Below are positions 34,039 through 43,144 of a stretch of DNA of 64,000 nucleotides, piece after piece. Source of the stretch: Nostocoides sp. HKS02 (GTDB taxonomy: Bacteria; Actinomycetota; Actinomycetes; Actinomycetales; Dermatophilaceae); the NCBI RefSeq assembly GCF_009707485.1, contig NZ_CP046121.1, positions 2,728,001 through 2,792,000 on the forward strand, in the 5' to 3' direction. The translations under genes and the position numbers were made by a program. The stretch's first letter is position 1, and every line of letters starts with the position of its first letter. The notes under the pieces were generated by a model. It searched no databases. It was not told the DNA's origin and saw nothing but the letters and a program-made list of their open reading frames with translations.

Positions 34039-34338
34039 TCAGGACCGGACGAGGCGGGCAATGGCGTCAGAGGCCTCGCGGACCTTGTCCTGCGCCTCGG
34101 GCCCGCCGCGGCGAGCGGCATCGACGACGCAGTGCTCCAGGTGCTCCTCGAGCAGCTCGAGCGAGAACGACTGCAGCGCCTTGGTGGCGGCCGACACCTG
34201 GGTCAGGATGTCGATGCAGTACTTGTCCTCCTCGACCATCCGCTGCAGGCCGCGGACCTGACCCTCGATCCGGCGCAGCCGCTTGAGGTGGCTGTCCTTC
34301 TGGGCATGGTAGCCGTGGTGCGTCTCGTCCATGGACAT
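34039..34338 (-). CDS. csoR: copper-sensing transcriptional repressor CsoR
   Basis: A 99-aa all-helical DUF156 repressor. The Cu(I) ligands are in place: Cys41 (KYCIDIL), His66 and Cys70 ([10 protein letters not shown]). The DNA-contact basic stretch is [18 protein letters not shown] (17-34). CsoR represses in the apo form and leaves DNA on binding Cu(I). The start is ATG 34338 (34332 also possible). It is the first gene of csoR-copZ-copA and lies directly behind a matching operator, so it is autoregulated. Confidence 0.95.
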   Translation of the reverse strand: MSMDETHHGYHAQKDSHLKRLRRIEGQVRGLQRMVEEDKYCIDILTQVSAATKALQSFSLELLEEHLEHCVVDAARRGGPEAQDKVREASDAIARLVRS

Positions 34339-34347
34339 GCCAACAGC

Positions 34348-34364
34348 ATACCCCCCTGAGGTAT
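34348..34364. promoter_or_regulatory. CsoR operator
   Basis: ATACCCCCCTGAGGTAT is an imperfect inverted repeat (arms ATACC/GGTAT around a C-rich to G-rich centre), the known form of CsoR/RcnR-family operators. It sits nine bases before the csoR start, where binding would block transcription or initiation of csoR-copZ-copA. Confidence 0.75.
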
Positions 34365-34398
34365 TTCCGCGGGCTCAGGGGGCATGCGGCGGGTGGGG

Positions 34399-35667
34399 TC
34401 AGCGCAGCGGGTCGAACGGCTTCAGGGCGTCGACCTGCTTGCCGGTCACCATGGACCCGGCGAGCAGCCGGCCGGTCACCGGGCCGAGGGTGATGCCCCA
34501 CATGCCGTGACCGCCCGCGGCATACACGCGCGGCGACTTCGTGGCGCCGATGAGCGGGAGGCCGTCGACGGTGCACGGCCGCGAGCCCACCCACTCGTCC
34601 TGACGGTTGTCGAGGTCAGCCCCGCGCAGCAGCGGCCGGGCCGCCTCGGCGATGGCCTGGATGCGGCGCGGGTCGAGCGCTGCCTCGGGCTTGCGGAACT
34701 CCATCATCCCGGCGACGCGGAGCCGGTCACCGATCGGTGTGCAGGCCACGCGCTGGGCGGGGAAGTACACGGGACCGTTCGGGACGTGGTCGATGGCGAC
34801 GGAGAACGAGTAGCCGCGGCCCGCCTGGACGACGTTCTTCACGCCGAACCGCCGCGCCAGGGCGCCCAGCCACGCACCGGTGGCCAGCACCGCGGCGTCG
34901 AACTCCTCGACGGAGCCCTCGGCGGTCGTGACCACGACACCGGCACCGGTGTCGCGGATGTCGGACACCGTGGCGGCGTCGAGGATCTTGCCGCCACGAG
35001 CCCGCACCGAGTCGGCGAGGGCGTGGACGTAGGCGCCGGGGTTCACGAACCGCTGTCCCTTGAGCAGGATGGCGGCGCCGATCTCGTCAGACAGGCTCGG
35101 CTCGATGGTGCGAGCTTGGTCGCCGGTCAGCGCCTCGAACTCGATGGCCTGCCCGGCGGCGTGGATGTGCTCGATCTCCTCGAGCAGCGTCGTGCGCTCG
35201 GCCTCGGTGCGGTAGGACGCGAGGAAGCTCTTCGCCTCGACGGTCTGGGCCTGGACCCCGCCGGCCTGGAGCAGGTCGAAGCTCTCGAGAGAGAGGTCGT
35301 TGACGGGCACGAGCGAGCCCATGGCCTTCTTCCAGGCCTTCATCGTCGAGTGGCGGGTGAAGCCGGTGACGAACTTGAGGAACCTGGGGTCGGCGCTCGG
35401 AGGGACGTAGACGGGCGAGGAGGGCGACAGGACGGCGCGCAGGCCGTACTTGAGGACGGCGGGCTCGGGCAGCGGCGTCGCGATGCCGGGGGTCAGCCAG
35501 CCGGCGTTGCCCCAGGACGAGCCGGCTGCGACACCCTCGCGGTCGAGGACGGTCACCTCGACGCCGTGCTCCTGCAGGAACCAGGCGGTGGACAGGCCCA
35601 CCATGCCGGCGCCGACGACGGCGACGCGCTGAGGGACGGGGAGACCGGCGGCGGTGATGGGGGCCAT
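34399..35667 (-). CDS. dadA: D-amino-acid dehydrogenase-type FAD oxidoreductase
   Basis: A 422-aa flavoprotein of the DAO/DadA family, oxidatively deaminating D-amino acids or glycine-like substrates. The Rossmann motif VAVVGAGMVGLSTAWFL lies near residues 15-31, followed by GSSWGNAGWLTPG, typical of DadA. The C-terminal FAD motif is GHGMWGITLGPVTGRLLA. The start at 35667 is chosen because the upstream stretch to 35727 is Lys/Arg/Cys-rich and unlike the family. It is divergent from a PucR-type regulator gene across 101 bases, which suggests that regulator controls it. The exact substrate is not fixed. Confidence 0.83.
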   Translation of the reverse strand: MAPITAAGLPVPQRVAVVGAGMVGLSTAWFLQEHGVEVTVLDREGVAAGSSWGNAGWLTPGIATPLPEPAVLKYGLRAVLSPSSPVYVPPSADPRFLKFVTGFTRHSTMKAWKKAMGSLVPVNDLSLESFDLLQAGGVQAQTVEAKSFLASYRTEAERTTLLEEIEHIHAAGQAIEFEALTGDQARTIEPSLSDEIGAAILLKGQRFVNPGAYVHALADSVRARGGKILDAATVSDIRDTGAGVVVTTAEGSVEEFDAAVLATGAWLGALARRFGVKNVVQAGRGYSFSVAIDHVPNGPVYFPAQRVACTPIGDRLRVAGMMEFRKPEAALDPRRIQAIAEAARPLLRGADLDNRQDEWVGSRPCTVDGLPLIGATKSPRVYAAGGHGMWGITLGPVTGRLLAGSMVTGKQVDALKPFDPLR

Positions 35668-35768
35668 GGGTCGAGCGTGGCAGCGCTTGCGCGACTTCGC
35701 CTTGGCCGCTCGGCATGAATTCACCACTGATCCTTGTGCTCAGCCCACAACCTCGCGATGCTGTGATC

Positions 35769-37344
35769 ATGCTTCCCGTCGCTGCCCTCGTCGAGACGCT
35801 GGGCGGGCTTGTTGACCCTCGGTGTGCCGGTGCGCGGCGCCCAGGTCGACGACCTCACCATTGCCGAACCCGCCCAGGGCATCGTCGGCCAGCGGGACGA
35901 CCTCGTGCTCGGGGTCGGCATCGAGACCCCGGAGGCCGCGATCGCGCTCGTGCGGGCCAGCGCCGCGCAGGGCGCCGGCGGTGTCGTGTTCCGGCGCGGC
36001 CTCGGCCGACGACGCGGGGTGCGGGAGGCGGCCCGCCGGGAGGGGGTCGCCCTCGTCGAGCTCGCGGAGCACGCGTCGTGGGCGCACCTCGTGTGGCTGC
36101 TGCGCGGGGTCATCGACCGGGCGGCGGTCGGGATGGGTCGGCGCGAAGACGCCCCCGTCCAGGACGACCTGTTCGCGCTCGCGGACGCTGCGGCCGCGCT
36201 GGTCGACGCGCCGGTCACGATCGAGGACGCCCAGTCCCGCGTCCTGGCGTACTCCTCCCGGCAGGACGACACCGACCCGGCCCGGGTCTCGACCATCGTC
36301 GGGCGGCGGGTGCCCGACGAGGTCCTCGCGACGTTGCGGGCCCAAGGGGTCTTCCGCCGGTTGGCACGGTCCCCCGAACCGGTGTTCGTGCCCGCCTCAG
36401 GTGGCCGCAAGCCGCGTCTGGTCATCCCGGTCCGGGCCGGGGGCGAGTGGCTCGGCTCGATCTGGGCGGTGGTCGAGGAGCGGCCGCCCGCGCCGGTGGT
36501 GGGCGAGCTGGTCCAGACCTCGGCGGTGGTCGCCCTGCACCTGCTGCGCCTGCGCGCACAGGCCGACCTGTCGCGTCGGGTCGCGGCCGACCGGTTGCGG
36601 GGAGTGCTCTCGGGCAACACGGCGGGCGCGGACGACTGGCTGCCGCCGTCGCCGTGGCGGGTGGTGGCGCTGGGTGGTGAGGGCGACCCGGCGCGCCTGC
36701 TCGACCTGTGGGAGTCCGTCTCACGTCGGCACGCATGGAACCAGCCGCTGCTCGCCGACCTCGATGGTCGCGTGTATGCCGTGGTGCGCGCCAGCGAGGA
36801 CACCTCGCCGGGCACCTGGGCGTGGCTCCGCTCGGTCGTCGCGGACGTGCGTGGTGAGGGGCTCGACCTGACGGCGCGAGCCGGCCGGACGGCATACGCC
36901 CCGGTCGAGCTGGAACGCTCGCGGACCGAGTCCCAGGAGGCCGACCGCGTCCTCGGCGGAGTCGGCGGGGCGGTCCCCGGGGCAGCCGAGGGGGCAGCGG
37001 TGGCAACGCACGAGGACGTGTGGGCCGAGGTGACGATTGCGCGCGCCGCGGCGGCGCTGCCCGCAGATGCCCTCGGTCCGGTGGCCGCGCTCCAGGAGCA
37101 CGACGCCCACCACGGCAGCGAGTACCTGCGCACCCTCTCCGCGTGGCTTGACCACCCGGGTGCGCCCACCGCCGCGGCCCGCTCGATCCACGTGCATCCG
37201 AACACCCTGCGCTACCGGATGAGCCGGGTCGCCGACCTCGCCGGGCTGGACCTGGACAACCCGTCGGTGCGCCTTGCGGTGCAGCTGCAGCTCACCGCCC
37301 TTCTCGGCCACGAGTCTCGCGCGGAGGCGGCCGCCGAGGGCTGA
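35769..37344 (+). CDS. PucR-family transcriptional regulator (frame broken near N-terminus)
   Basis: About 524 aa after correction. The N-terminal PucR sensing domain begins MLPVAALVETLGGL and, in the next frame, continues TLGVPVRGAQVDDLTIAEP. The break is at 35807-35813 (GCTTGTT for GCTGTT). The C-terminus holds the PucR-type helix-turn-helix (TLSAWLDHPGAPTAAARSI, then HVHPNTLRYRMSRVADLAGL). Without the correction the gene would start at a GTG at 35809 and lack its first 14 residues. It probably controls the divergent dadA-like gene; PucR relatives regulate purine, GABA or amino-acid catabolism. Confidence 0.85.
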
Positions 37345-37364
37345 CGACGGCGCCGTCCGCGCGG

Positions 37365-38771
37365 TCAGCCGTACAGCCGCGTGCGCAGCGCGTCGTAGCG
37401 CTCGAGCACCCCGTGGTCGCCGCCGGGTGGCGGGTCGAAGGTCGCCTCGATGCGCACCTGCCACTCCGGGGGGCGCGCGCCGCCGAGGACCCAGGCCGCC
37501 TGACGGGCCGCGCCGAGACCGACGTACTCGGCCGGTGCTGGGATGGCCACGGGGACCCCGAACAGGGCAGGAGCGATCGCGCGCACCGATGCCGACGCCG
37601 ACGCGCCACCGATGAGCAGCACCCGGTCGACGGGGATCCCCAGCTGGCGCAGGTCCTCGACGCCGGCCACGAGGTTGGCCAGCATCCCTTCGACGGCGGC
37701 GCGGGCGAGGTTCTCCGGGGTGGCGTTGGTGCGGGTGAGGCCGCCGAGCGTGCCGGTGGCCTCCGGCAGGTTCGGGGTGCGCTCGCCGTCGAGGTACGGC
37801 AGGAGCGACAACCCTTGTGCCCCAGGGGGAGCAGCCAGGGCCAGCCGGTCGAGCCCGGACAGGTCGGTGCCCAGGAGCTGCGCTGCGGCAGTCAGCACCC
37901 GGGCGGCGTTGAGGGTGCACATGAGGGGCAGGTGGCCGCCCGTTGCGCTGGCGAACCCGGCGACGTCGCCGGTCACGTCGCGCACGGGTGAGCTGTGGTC
38001 GGCGAAGACGGCACCGCTCGTGCCCAGCGAGACGACGACGTCACCGGGCCGCAACCCGAGCCCGAGGGCCGCGGCGGCGTTGTCGCCCGTGCCGGGTCCG
38101 ACGACCAGCCCCGCGTCAGTGCGGCCAGCCTCGTCGGACGGGCCCAGGACGCGGGGAGTGTCGAACTCACGGCCGAAGGCGAGCTTCTGGAGGTCGGAGA
38201 GGTAAGCCCCGTCGGCGGCTGAGTAGTAGCCCGTGCCTGACGCATCGCCCCGGTCGGTGACGTGGCCGTCAAAAGCGTTGCCCTGCTTGAGGATCTGGCC
38301 GGTCAGCCAGTCGTGGGGGAGGACAACGGACGCGACCTTGGCGGCGTTGGCAGGCTCGTGCTCCGCGAGCCACCGCACCTTGGTGACCGTGAAGCTCGGC
38401 ACCGGCACCGAGCCGGTGCGCTCGACCCAGGCCGCCGGTCCGCCCAGCTCGTCGAGCAGGTCCCGGGACGCCTGCGCCGAGCGAGTGTCGTTCCACAGCA
38501 ATGCATCTCGCACCACCTCGCCGGTCTCGTCCAGCGCACACATGCCGTGCTGTTGACCACCGACGGCGATGGCAGCCACGTCATCGAGGAGCCCGTTCGC
38601 GGTGGCCCGGCCGAACGCCTCCCACCACCGGTCAGGGTGGACCTCGGTGCCATCGGGGTGGGGAGCGCGACCGGTGCGGACCACCTCGCCGGTGGCCGCG
38701 TCACACACGACGACCTTGGTGGACTGGGTCGAGGAGTCGACACCGGCGACGAGGGTGCGGTGGTCAGCCAT
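37365..38771 (-). CDS. xylB: xylulokinase
   Basis: A FGGY-family kinase of 468 aa phosphorylating D-xylulose with ATP. Landmarks are GVDSSTQSTKVVVCD (about 9-23), GGQQHGMC (XylB-type), DALLWNDTRS, and DVVVSLGTSGAVFA. The ATG at 38771 has AGGAG six bases upstream, better spaced than the GTG at 38774. It is the last gene of the polyol operon, four bases after the Zn-dehydrogenase. In this operon arabitol or xylitol would be oxidised to xylulose by the dehydrogenases and then phosphorylated here for the pentose-phosphate pathway. Confidence 0.92.
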   Translation of the reverse strand: MADHRTLVAGVDSSTQSTKVVVCDAATGEVVRTGRAPHPDGTEVHPDRWWEAFGRATANGLLDDVAAIAVGGQQHGMCALDETGEVVRDALLWNDTRSAQASRDLLDELGGPAAWVERTGSVPVPSFTVTKVRWLAEHEPANAAKVASVVLPHDWLTGQILKQGNAFDGHVTDRGDASGTGYYSAADGAYLSDLQKLAFGREFDTPRVLGPSDEAGRTDAGLVVGPGTGDNAAAALGLGLRPGDVVVSLGTSGAVFADHSSPVRDVTGDVAGFASATGGHLPLMCTLNAARVLTAAAQLLGTDLSGLDRLALAAPPGAQGLSLLPYLDGERTPNLPEATGTLGGLTRTNATPENLARAAVEGMLANLVAGVEDLRQLGIPVDRVLLIGGASASASVRAIAPALFGVPVAIPAPAEYVGLGAARQAAWVLGGARPPEWQVRIEATFDPPPGGDHGVLERYDALRTRLYG

Positions 38772-38774
38772 CAC

Positions 38775-39797
38775 TCACTCCTGCGGCCGGATCACGGACT
38801 TGATGGCTCCCGGGACGTCGCGAGCCGCGGTCAGAGCGGTGGAGGTCTGCGCCAGGCCGAACCGGCCGGTCACCAGGCGCTCGAGGTCGACCTTGCCCGA
38901 TGCGACCAGGGCGATGGCGGTGGGCCAGGTACCGGCATACCGGAACGTGCCGGTGACGACGAGCTCGCGCTCCTGCACCACCGCCAGCGGCAGGGGGAGC
39001 TCGTCGCCGCCCATGCCCACGAGCACCGCCCGCCCGGCCGGTGCCAGGGCGCGGATGCCCTCGCCGGTCGCACCGGGGTGCCCCGAACACTCGAGGAGCA
39101 CTTCCGGGGGCCGTCGCCCGGCATACCACTCGGTGATGCTCACCGAACCCGACGCGATGGTCCCCGTGGCGCCGAGCTCGGTTGCCACGCTGAGTCGCTC
39201 GGCGTTGAGGTCGGCGACCACGATCTCGCTGGCGCCTGCTGCCCTGGCCACCTGCACGCAGACGAGCCCGATCGGTCCGGCGCCGGTCACGAGCACCCGC
39301 GAGCCCGGGGCCACGGCGCCCTTGCGGCACGCCCAGACGCCGACCGACAGCGGCTCGAGCAGCGCGGCAGCTTCGTCGCTCACCGCGTCGGGGACGGGGT
39401 GGGCGAAGGCGTGGTGGATGGTGACGAGCTCGGCCAGCGACCCGTCGACCGGTGGGGTCGCGTGGAACCGCATGTCGGGGCAGAGGTTGTACCGCCCACT
39501 CAGGCACTGCTCGCACGACCGGCACGGTACGCCGGGCTCGAGCGAGACCCGCTGACCGAGCCGTCCGGGGTCGACCTGCGCCCCGACCGCCTCGATGACG
39601 CCCGACGCCTCGTGGCCGAGCACCAGCGGGGACTCCACGACGAACCGCCCGATCCGCCCGTGGTCGAAGTAGTGGGTGTCCGAGCCGCACACGCCGACCA
39701 CGTGCACCCGCACGAGGACCTCGTCGGCGGCGGGCGTGGGCGCGGGCCGGTCGACCACCTCGATCTCGCCGGGGCGGCCGAGTACCGCTACGCGCAT
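38775..39797 (-). CDS. zinc-dependent polyol dehydrogenase (sorbitol/xylitol-type MDR)
   Basis: A 340-aa medium-chain dehydrogenase. Catalytic zinc ligands are Cys37 (GVCGSD), His62, Glu63 (GHE) and Glu148 (LLEPLSVG). The structural-zinc cysteines are 92, 95, 98 and 106 in CRSCEQCLSGRYNLC. The NAD(P) motif is VTGAGPIGLVCVQVA. The sorbitol-dehydrogenase-like HYFDHGRIG segment supports a polyol substrate. It lies between mtlD and xylB on the same strand with gaps of four and three bases, so it works in the same route. I cannot tell xylitol, sorbitol and arabitol apart from sequence. Confidence 0.87.
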   Translation of the reverse strand: MRVAVLGRPGEIEVVDRPAPTPAADEVLVRVHVVGVCGSDTHYFDHGRIGRFVVESPLVLGHEASGVIEAVGAQVDPGRLGQRVSLEPGVPCRSCEQCLSGRYNLCPDMRFHATPPVDGSLAELVTIHHAFAHPVPDAVSDEAAALLEPLSVGVWACRKGAVAPGSRVLVTGAGPIGLVCVQVARAAGASEIVVADLNAERLSVATELGATGTIASGSVSITEWYAGRRPPEVLLECSGHPGATGEGIRALAPAGRAVLVGMGGDELPLPLAVVQERELVVTGTFRYAGTWPTAIALVASGKVDLERLVTGRFGLAQTSTALTAARDVPGAIKSVIRPQE

Positions 39798-39801
39798 GAG
39801 G

Positions 39802-41310
39802 TCAGCCTCTCTGAGGGGTCCAGGCTGCCAGCGTGGCCCGCGCGCCGACGGTGTGCAAGGCGTGGAGCGCGGAGGTGTATGCCGCAGCGAAACGCTCGTC
39901 GTCGGCCAGGTCACCGAACAGGTCGCGGTCGCGGAGGAACGCCAGCGGATCAGCCTGCTGCTTGGCGGCGGCCGCCATCACCCGGTCCTTGAGCCGGTCG
40001 ACGACCTCGATGGGGTCGCCGTGTTCGTCGACGCCCTCGGCATACCGGGCCCACGAAGCCACGACGAGCGCGGACAGCTCGATCTCGCCACCGGTGCGCA
40101 GGTTCTCCATGATGACAGGCACCAGCCACTTGGGGATGCGGTCGGAGGACTCTGCGCAGAGCCGGGCGAGGGTGTCACGGACCTCGGGGTTGGCGAACCG
40201 CTCGACCAGCTGTCGTCGGTAGGCGTCGAGATCGACCCCGGGGACCGCCGGCAGTGTCGGGGTGCCTTCGCGCTCCATGTACGCCAACAGGAACGACGCG
40301 AACAGCGGGTCCTGGCAGACCTCGTGGGCATAGCGGTAGCCCGCGAGGTAGCCGAGGTAGGCGAGCGCCTGGTGGCTCGCGTTGAGCAGTCGCAGCTTCA
40401 TCAGCTCGTACGGCACGACGTCCTGGACCATCTGCACGCCGGCCGCCTCGAACGGCGGACGCCCCTGGCCGAAGGTGTCCTCGAGGACCCACTGGGTGAA
40501 CGGCTCGCAGACCACGGGCCAGCCGTCCTCGACCCCGAACTCGCTCGTCAGGGCGTCGATGTCCTCGCGCGCCGTGACCGGGGTGATCCGGTCGACCATG
40601 CAGTTGGGGAACGCGACTTCGGCCTCCATCCAGTCGGCGAGGGCTGGGTCCTTGAGCCGGGCGAAGGCACAGAGCATGCGCTTGGCGACGTCGCCGTTGT
40701 CGGGCAGGTTGTCGCAGCTGAGCACAGTGAAGGGCGCGCCGCCCGCGCGACGACGCTGGTCGAGAGCTGCGGTGAGGTAGCCGAAGACCGTCGTGGGCAC
40801 CTCGCCGACGGCGAAGTCGGCGCGCAGGTCGGCCTGGATCGACGGGTCGTCCGCGTCGAACTGCCCGGTGACCTGGTTGACGAGGTACCCGCCCTCGGTG
40901 ATGGTCAGCGACGCGATCCGGGTCCGGTCGTCGGTCAGCCGGGAGAGCACTGCCTCCGGTTCGTCAGGGGCGAAGAGGGTCTCGACGATCGAGCCGATGA
41001 CTCGGGGCTCGCGGCGACCGTCCGGGTGCTTGACGACCAGTGTGTAGAGGCCGTCCTGGGCTCGCAGCGTCTCGATGATCCGCCGGTCGTGGGGCAGCAC
41101 GCCGACGCCGCACAGTCCCCACTCGAGCGCTACGCCCTGGTTCATCAGGGTGTCGAGGTACATCGCCTCGTGCGCCCGGTGGAACCCGCCGACCCCGAAG
41201 TGGACGATGCCCGTGGTGACCTGCGCCCGGTCGTATGCCGGCCTGCTCACTCCGTCGGCGAGGTCACCCAAGGTCTTGTCGGAGAGCGGGATCGGCGGCG
41301 AGGCACTCAC
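39802..41310 (-). CDS. mannitol/polyol 2-dehydrogenase (long-chain)
   Basis: A 502-aa NAD-dependent polyol dehydrogenase of the mannitol dehydrogenase/fructuronate reductase family. The N-terminal nucleotide site is IVHFGVGGFHRAHEAMYLD (about 35-53), then TLTITEGGY-like SLTITEGGY. The catalytic Lys region is YELMKLRLLNASHQALAYLG. Length matches mannitol 2-dehydrogenases. It oxidises mannitol to fructose or arabitol to xylulose; the xylB partner favours the latter or a broad range. Its ATG overlaps the permease stop by four bases (41307-41310), coupling it to the importer. Confidence 0.9.
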   Translation of the reverse strand: MSASPPIPLSDKTLGDLADGVSRPAYDRAQVTTGIVHFGVGGFHRAHEAMYLDTLMNQGVALEWGLCGVGVLPHDRRIIETLRAQDGLYTLVVKHPDGRREPRVIGSIVETLFAPDEPEAVLSRLTDDRTRIASLTITEGGYLVNQVTGQFDADDPSIQADLRADFAVGEVPTTVFGYLTAALDQRRRAGGAPFTVLSCDNLPDNGDVAKRMLCAFARLKDPALADWMEAEVAFPNCMVDRITPVTAREDIDALTSEFGVEDGWPVVCEPFTQWVLEDTFGQGRPPFEAAGVQMVQDVVPYELMKLRLLNASHQALAYLGYLAGYRYAHEVCQDPLFASFLLAYMEREGTPTLPAVPGVDLDAYRRQLVERFANPEVRDTLARLCAESSDRIPKWLVPVIMENLRTGGEIELSALVVASWARYAEGVDEHGDPIEVVDRLKDRVMAAAAKQQADPLAFLRDRDLFGDLADDERFAAAYTSALHALHTVGARATLAAWTPQRG

Positions 41311-42164
41311 TTCACCGCACCCATCGACAGACCCTGGACCAGCTTGTCCTGGGCGGCGAAGCCTGCGGCGAGCACCGGCAGCGAGACGACGAACGATGCG
41401 GCGCAGACCTTGGCGAGGAACAGTCCCTGGCTGGTCACGAACCCGGTGAGGAACACCGGGGCGGTGCCGGCCACGGTGCCGGTCAGGACGCGGGCGAGGA
41501 GCAGCTCGTTCCAGCTGAAGATGAAGCAGATCAGGGCTGCCGAAGCGATCCCGGGCATGACGACGGGGGCGACGATCTGGCGCAGGGTGCGGATCAGCCC
41601 GGCACCGTCGACCTGGGCGGCTTCGAGCATCTCGACCGGCACTTCAGCGAGGAACGACCGCAGCATCCAGATCGCGATCGGCAGGTTCATCACGGTGTAG
41701 AGCAGGACGAGCAGCCAGATGTTGTCGAGCAGCCCCACCTTCTGGGCGAAGAGGTAGATGGGCAACAGGCCCGCGACGATCGGCAGGAACTTCGTCGACA
41801 GCAGGAAGAACAACACGTCGGTCCACTTGCGGACCGGTCGGATCGACAGGGCATATGCGGCCGGGAACGCGAGCAGCAGCACGAGCAGGGTGGAGGTGAT
41901 GCTCGCGGTCGCCGAGTTGATCAGGGCGGGCAGCGGCCCGGCATCCCAGAACGAGCGGTAACCGTCGAGGGTCAGCGGCGCGGTGAACGACGGAGGGTTG
42001 GTGGCTGCGTCGGACTCCTTGTGGAAGGAGGTGAGGATCATCCACAGGACCGGTGCGCAGAACAGGAAGCCCACGACCCAGGCCAGCGCAGACAGGAGCA
42101 TGCCCCTGCGCGGCGGCTTCTGGTGCTGGATCTCCTGGCCGTTGAGTAGCTGCTTGGCGCTCAT
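41307..42164 (-). CDS. polyol ABC transporter permease, MalG-type
   Basis: A 285-aa permease with six predicted helices. The cytoplasmic ATPase-docking loop EMLEAAQVDGAGLIRTLRQI (about 188-207) matches the EAA motif. It is the second membrane subunit of the polyol importer with the MalF-type gene upstream (overlap 42161-42164, ATGA) and the binding protein further upstream. No ATPase gene is present in the operon, so a shared MsiK-like ATPase elsewhere probably energises it, as is common in actinobacteria. No CGGCATAC copy occurs in or near this gene. Confidence 0.92.
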   Translation of the reverse strand: MSAKQLLNGQEIQHQKPPRRGMLLSALAWVVGFLFCAPVLWMILTSFHKESDAATNPPSFTAPLTLDGYRSFWDAGPLPALINSATASITSTLLVLLLAFPAAYALSIRPVRKWTDVLFFLLSTKFLPIVAGLLPIYLFAQKVGLLDNIWLLVLLYTVMNLPIAIWMLRSFLAEVPVEMLEAAQVDGAGLIRTLRQIVAPVVMPGIASAALICFIFSWNELLLARVLTGTVAGTAPVFLTGFVTSQGLFLAKVCAASFVVSLPVLAAGFAAQDKLVQGLSMGAVK

Positions 42165-43135
42165 CGCGTCTCCTCCCGGAAGATGCTGAACACCGTCCGC
42201 AGCGCGAAGGTCGCGATGATGATGGTGCCGATGACGACCACGACGCCGGCGGCCGAGGCGAGGCCGTAGTCATGGGCGGTGTAGAAGGTCTGGTAGATGT
42301 AGTACGGCAGGTTGGCCGTGCCCAGACCGCCTGAGGTGATCGTGAAGACGTGGTCGAAGTTCTGCACTACGTAGATGGACCCGAGCAGTCCGGCCAGCTC
42401 GATGTACTGACGCAGGTGGGGCAGCGTCATGTTGGTGAAGATCTGCCACGAGCTCGCGCCGTCGATGCGGGCCGCTTCGATGACGTCCAGCGGCCGGCTC
42501 TGCAGGCCAGCCAGGAGGATCAGCATCATGAACGGCGTCCACTGCCAGACGATGGCGAAGATGACCGACCAGAGGGGGTAGCTGCTGATCCAGTCCGGTT
42601 GCGGTGCCCCGTCGCCGAAGAACTTCTTCAGCAACCCGTTGAACAAGCCGTACTCGGGGTTGTAGAGCGCGTGCTTCCAGACCAGGGCAGCGGCCACCGG
42701 CACCACGAGGAACGGCGTGATCATCATGGTGCGGACGACGGCGCGTCCCCGGAAGGTGCGGTCGAGCAGGAGCGCGATCCCCAAGCCGAGGGCGAGCGAG
42801 ATGAGCACGACCGCGGCAGTCAGCAGGATGGTCACGATGATCGCCTGCCGCGCATCGGGGTCGCTGAGCACCGTCACGAAGTTGGACACCCCGGTGAACC
42901 CGCGCTGGTCGGGGTAGTACGCGTTCCAGTTCATGAACGAGGTGATGATCGTGACGACGAACGGCAGCTGGGTGACCAGGATGACCAGCAGCAGGGCTGG
43001 CAGGAGCGGAGCCCGGCGCGCCCAGTCGCCGGTTCGGCGAAGACGCTCCGTCCTGCTGTTCCGGCGGCCAGCACCCCCGGTGGGGGTGGTGGGGGTGCTC
43101 GGCGTCGTCGGTGGGGTCGTCGCTCGGGTGGACAT
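42161..43135 (-). CDS. polyol ABC transporter permease, MalF-type
   Basis: A 324-aa permease. A cytoplasmic N-terminus rich in Thr/Pro/Arg (1-38) precedes six helices (PLLPALLLVILVTQLPFVV is the first). The docking loop is DVIEAARIDGASSWQIFTNM. It lies nine bases after the binding-protein gene and overlaps the MalG-type gene by four bases. It includes GGCTTGTTC at 42638-42646, which here is in frame (Gly-Leu-Phe), showing that GCTTGTT is not always an error. Substrate is inferred as a polyol from operon partners. Confidence 0.92.
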   Translation of the reverse strand: MSTRATTPPTTPSTPTTPTGGAGRRNSRTERLRRTGDWARRAPLLPALLLVILVTQLPFVVTIITSFMNWNAYYPDQRGFTGVSNFVTVLSDPDARQAIIVTILLTAAVVLISLALGLGIALLLDRTFRGRAVVRTMMITPFLVVPVAAALVWKHALYNPEYGLFNGLLKKFFGDGAPQPDWISSYPLWSVIFAIVWQWTPFMMLILLAGLQSRPLDVIEAARIDGASSWQIFTNMTLPHLRQYIELAGLLGSIYVVQNFDHVFTITSGGLGTANLPYYIYQTFYTAHDYGLASAAGVVVVIGTIIIATFALRTVFSIFREETR

Positions 43136-43144
43136 GACGTCAGC

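Noticed and set aside
42639..42645. A seventh GCTTGTT error in the MalF-type permease
   Set aside because: Here Gly-Leu-Phe is in frame on both sides and the protein is complete, so the sequence is correct.
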